From assembly GCA_964438715.1 (NCBI GenBank), contig CAYTLQ010000342.1, forward strand, positions 1 through 9,620: DNA of 9,620 bases, written 5' to 3'. The notes below the pieces were generated by a model that was not told where the DNA came from, made no database searches, and was given only the letters and a program-made list of their open reading frames with translations. Below, in pieces: positions 7,904-9,620 of this stretch (position 1 is its first letter; each line of letters begins with the position of its first letter). The stretch comes from CAYTLQ01 sp964438715. GTDB taxonomy: Bacteria; Bacteroidota; Ignavibacteria; Ignavibacteriales; Ignavibacteriaceae. The translations under genes and the position numbers were made by a program.

Positions 7904-8161
7904 ATGGCACATAAAAAAGGACAAGGCTCTACTAAAAACGGGAGAGAAAGTAATGCGCAACGCCTTGGTGTAAAGCGATTTGGCGGAGAAAAAGTTCTTG
8001 CTGGTAATATTCTTGTTCGCCAAAGAGGCACAAAATTTCATCCGGGCGCTAATGTTTTAAGGGGTGGTGACGATACTTTGTTTGCTACAATTGATGGAAT
8101 TGTAAAATTTGAGCGCAAAAAAGGTAATCGTCAGTATGTAAGTGTATTCCCTCTTGCTTAA
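7904..8161 (+). CDS. rpmA: 50S ribosomal protein L27
   Basis: Large-subunit protein whose N-terminal tail reaches the peptidyl-transferase centre and helps stabilise the tRNA ends. The 85 residues are full length. The N-terminus AHKKGQGSTKNGRESNAQ (2-19) is the canonical tail and directly follows the initiator methionine, so it lacks the cleavable extension seen in Firmicutes. The conserved LGVKRFGGEKV and RQRGTKFHPG segments follow. A purine-rich AGGATTAGGAA stretch lies just before the ATG. It is the last gene of the + strand run and is followed by a strong hairpin terminator. Confidence 0.97.
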   Translation: MAHKKGQGSTKNGRESNAQRLGVKRFGGEKVLAGNILVRQRGTKFHPGANVLRGGDDTLFATIDGIVKFERKKGNRQYVSVFPLA

Positions 8162-8182
8162 ACATACAAATGAATTTAAAAT

Positions 8183-8210
8183 AAAAAAGCCGGCTTTCGC
8201 CGGCTTTTTT
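8183..8210. terminator. Bidirectional intrinsic terminator between rpmA and mdh
   Basis: A perfect GC stem, GCCGGC (8189-8194) and GCCGGC (8199-8204), closes a four-base TTTC loop. It is flanked by A6 on the left (8183-8188) and T6 on the right (8205-8210), which extend the pairing and supply a U-tract in both directions. Because the hairpin sits between two convergent genes, it can end the rplU-rpmA transcript on the + strand and the mdh transcript on the - strand. Confidence 0.93.
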
Positions 8211-8224
8211 ATTTGGTGAATAAA

Positions 8225-9190
8225 TTAGAATCCCAATCGGTCCATATCTGCAACAAGAGCTTTTACTGCATTAACGGAATTGTCCATTAATTTTTGTTCT
8301 TCATCGTTAAGAGTTATTTCAAGAACTTTTTCCACGCCGTTACTGCCAAGCACTGCAGGAACACCAACATAATATCCGTTTACTCCATATTCGCCATTAA
8401 GATAGGCGCATGTAGCGAGAACTCTTTTTTCATCCCGCAGGATTGATTCTGCCATTTGAATTGCCGCAGAGGCTGGTGAGAAAAAGGCGGAACCGGTTTT
8501 CAACAATTTTACAACTTCTCCACCGGCCATTTTTGTTCTCTCAACCATAGCATTCATTACTTCATTAGCTTTATTGACATCCTTGTATTTCCTTTCCAGA
8601 AGCTCCATAACAGGAATTCCGTTAACATTTGCATAACGAGTAAGAGGTACCATTGTATCGCCATGTCCGCCTAATACAAGAGCATTAATATCCTTAACAC
8701 TAACTCCAAGTTCCCATGCGATGAAAGTGGCAAACCGTGATGAATCGAGTACTCCTGCCTGTCCCATTACCCTGTTTGTTGGGAACTGTGTAACTTTCTG
8801 GAAAAGTGTTACCATTGCATCAAGCGGATTTGATATAACGATAACAATTGCATTCGGAGCAAATTCGCCAACACCTTCAGCAACCGATTTCATAATTTTA
8901 GCATTTGTTATAAGTAGGTCATCTCTGCTCATTCCGGGCTTACGGGGAAGACCTGCTGTTACTATTACAAGGTCTGAATTTTTAATATCTGAATAAGAGT
9001 TGCTACCGGAAACATTGACATCAAATCCATCAATCCTTGACGCTTCAGCGATATCGAGACATTTACCCTGAGGTAAATCTTCAACTATATCAAAAAGTAC
9101 AACATCGCCTAACTGGCGTAACGCTATTAATTGTGTTAATACCCCACCAATCTGGCCGCCGCCGATGAGTGCTATTTTTTTTCTACTCAT
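8225..9190 (-). CDS. mdh: Malate dehydrogenase (LDH-like type, NAD-dependent)
   Basis: Interconverts malate and oxaloacetate with NAD in the cytoplasm (TCA cycle and its reverse). The 321 residues fit the lactate/malate dehydrogenase superfamily. Visible are the Rossmann glycine motif GGGQIGG (10-16), an aspartate after strand 2 (D34) favouring NAD, and the substrate loop AGLPRKPGMSRDD (79-91). There R83 takes the position that selects malate over lactate and R89 is a second substrate arginine. Also present are SNPLD (120-124), VLDSSRF (147-153) with D149 and R152, and the catalytic histidine H176 in GGHGDTMVPL. No key residue is missing. The ATG at 9188-9190 is preceded by GGAAAG (9198-9203 on the + strand) at about seven bases. 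The gene has its own promoter and converges on rpmA, sharing the terminator between them. Confidence 0.95.
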   Translation of the reverse strand: MSRKKIALIGGGQIGGVLTQLIALRQLGDVVLFDIVEDLPQGKCLDIAEASRIDGFDVNVSGSNSYSDIKNSDLVIVTAGLPRKPGMSRDDLLITNAKIMKSVAEGVGEFAPNAIVIVISNPLDAMVTLFQKVTQFPTNRVMGQAGVLDSSRFATFIAWELGVSVKDINALVLGGHGDTMVPLTRYANVNGIPVMELLERKYKDVNKANEVMNAMVERTKMAGGEVVKLLKTGSAFFSPASAAIQMAESILRDEKRVLATCAYLNGEYGVNGYYVGVPAVLGSNGVEKVLEITLNDEEQKLMDNSVNAVKALVADMDRLGF

Positions 9191-9233
9191 AATATTTCTT
9201 TCCGGTTAAATGTGAATGAGAATTTCTATGCGA

Positions 9234-9262
9234 AATATATTAATTCCACAATGTAATATCAA
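9234..9262 (-). promoter_or_regulatory. Probable mdh promoter
   Basis: Reading the - strand, TTGATA (+ strand 9257-9262) and TATATT (+ strand 9234-9239) are separated by exactly 17 bases. Each matches the sigma-70-type consensus in five of six positions. Transcription would begin at roughly 9227, leaving a leader of about 35 bases that carries the GGAAAG ribosome site. This suggests mdh is transcribed independently of the upstream anti-sigma-like gene. Confidence 0.5.
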
Positions 9263-9263
9263 T

Positions 9264-9290
9264 TTGAAGGGGGGACTTTGGCCTTGAAGG
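9264..9290. repeat. Short direct repeat TTGAAGG x2
   Basis: Within the 126 bases between mdh and the anti-sigma-like gene, TTGAAGG occurs at 9264-9270 and again at 9284-9290. A G-run and ACTTTGG lie between them, giving a locally G-rich patch in an otherwise A+T-rich gap. It could be a fragment of a dispersed intergenic repeat or simple chance. No hairpin terminator for the anti-sigma-like gene is evident in this gap. Confidence 0.25.
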
Positions 9291-9316
9291 ATGATAAATG
9301 CAATAATGCAGGGCAA

Positions 9317-9523
9317 CTAAAGGGAGGGGATCAGTCGTATAACCAGTATTGTTTCAGTGCCGTCAGGTTGAATATTATACTTCAATTCATCTGCATAAAT
9401 TCGCATCAGATAAAGTCCTCGTCCGGAATCTTTCAAAAGATTTTCGGGGGCAGTGGGATCAGGGATAAGAGAGGGGTCGAATTCTGGTCCTTGATTTTTA
9501 ACTTTAAATATAAGGGTATTTTT
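9317..9523 (-). CDS. RsbW-like anti-sigma factor/serine kinase ATP-binding domain, C-terminal part (truncated by end of data)
   Basis: The 68 residues before the TAG at 9317-9319 fit the C-terminal half of the HATPase_c_2 (RsbW/SpoIIAB-type) fold. It starts with a beta strand (TLIFKVKNQG), followed by the lid segment FDPSLIPDPTAPENLLKDSG, the G2-like GRGLYLM, a helix (RIYADELKYN) and the final strand pair ending GTETILVIRL. Such proteins bind a sigma factor or an anti-anti-sigma protein and can phosphorylate the latter. The N-terminal half, with the Mg-binding N-box, is missing: sequence upstream of 9523 on this strand is adapter-like, and the GTG at 9536-9538 lies inside it, so it is not a real start. 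The G1 box reads NQGPEFD where the family usually has an aspartate first and a glycine in place of the Glu, so ATP binding may be altered. The function is inferred from half a domain. Confidence 0.7.
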   Translation of the reverse strand, partial: KNTLIFKVKNQGPEFDPSLIPDPTAPENLLKDSGRGLYLMRIYADELKYNIQPDGTETILVIRLIPSL

Positions 9524-9593
9524 CTCTCTCTTATACACATTTGACGTTGCCTAACAACTGCTCTTTTTTAGTTATGGTTGTGGACATATTATT
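9524..9593. other. Nextera i5-side sequencing-adapter read-through (artefact, not genomic)
   Basis: Positions 9524-9542 match the reverse complement of the Tn5/Nextera mosaic end (ends CTTATACACATCT) at 17 of 19 bases. Positions 9543-9557 match the following 14-base i5-side segment (begins GACGCTGCC) with one inserted base and mostly transition differences. Next come exactly eight bases (9558-9565) where the index would be. Then 9566-9593 align to the 29-base reverse complement of the P5 end (finishing GTATCATT; here ATATTATT) at about 19 positions with one gap. The order, spacing and total length of 70 bases all agree with the adapter construct. The errors rise with distance, as in a decaying read. 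The adapter sequences are recalled and were not looked up. Confidence 0.85.
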
Positions 9594-9620
9594 AGAATAA
9601 AATGAAGATGATTGGTATCA
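9594..9620. other. A-rich junk after adapter
   Basis: The last 27 bases are about half A and follow directly on the P5-like segment. This fits a read continuing past the end of its template. Nothing biological is supported here. Confidence 0.6.

Noticed and set aside
8721..8996. A 91-codon open frame on the + strand inside mdh
   Set aside because: It is antisense to a clearly conserved gene, is low in complexity (rich in Ser, Thr, Ile) and has no ribosome site or known motif.
9536..9538. GTG as the start of a complete 73-residue protein
   Set aside because: The codon lies within the mosaic-end match, and the protein would lack the N-terminal half of its domain.
9278..9544. An 88-codon open frame on the + strand
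   Set aside because: It lies antisense to the recognisable RsbW-like coding sequence, its translation has no family features, and it ends inside the adapter-like segment.
1..9620. A new defence, mobile or biosynthetic system
   Set aside because: Every substantial reading frame on the + strand and the two on the - strand belong to housekeeping, transport or signalling families. No repeats, integrases, att-like sites or unexplained gaps over 300 bases were seen.

Overview
The window reads as ordinary chromosomal DNA from an A+T-rich Gram-negative bacterium, most likely of the Bacteroidota/Chlorobiota/Ignavibacteriota (FCB) group. The reasons are a TonB-dependent-receptor-type outer-membrane barrel, weak or absent Shine-Dalgarno sequences before several genes, and the overall look of the housekeeping proteins. 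The lineage is inferred from protein character and was not tested by a search.

Layout. Positions 1-1443 hold the C-terminal barrel of a TonB-dependent receptor whose start lies before the window. A tightly packed run of genes on the + strand follows: xseA and xseB (exonuclease VII large and small subunits), dxs (first enzyme of the MEP isoprenoid pathway), a Gfo/Idh/MocA-type oxidoreductase, an OmpR/PhoB-type response regulator and its membrane histidine kinase. Three junctions overlap (1, 4 and 4 bases), so much of the run is probably one translationally coupled transcript. After 66 bases carrying a possible promoter come rplU and rpmA (ribosomal proteins L21 and L27). A strong, nearly symmetrical hairpin terminator at 8183-8210 separates rpmA from the convergent malate dehydrogenase gene (mdh, - strand), which has a good promoter of its own. 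Upstream of mdh on the same strand is the C-terminal half of an RsbW-like anti-sigma ATP-binding domain.

Function. The genes cover nutrient uptake, DNA processing, isoprenoid precursor supply, two-component signalling, 50S ribosome assembly and central carbon metabolism. I see no CRISPR array, transposase, phage gene, toxin-antitoxin pair, tRNA or rRNA, and no convincing new biological system.

Two observations deserve attention. First, the histidine kinase reading frame clearly includes two transmembrane segments (from about 6545), but no ATG, GTG or TTG occurs in frame before 6776. The likeliest start is a non-standard ATC at 6506, or a base error there. Second, the last 97 bases (9524-9620) do not look genomic. 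They match, in order and with the right spacing, the reverse complement of the Nextera mosaic end, the i5-side adapter, an 8-base index slot and the P5 sequence, followed by A-rich junk. The window therefore seems to run into a contig end made of untrimmed sequencing-adapter read-through, and the anti-sigma gene is cut by the end of the data and is not broken in the organism.
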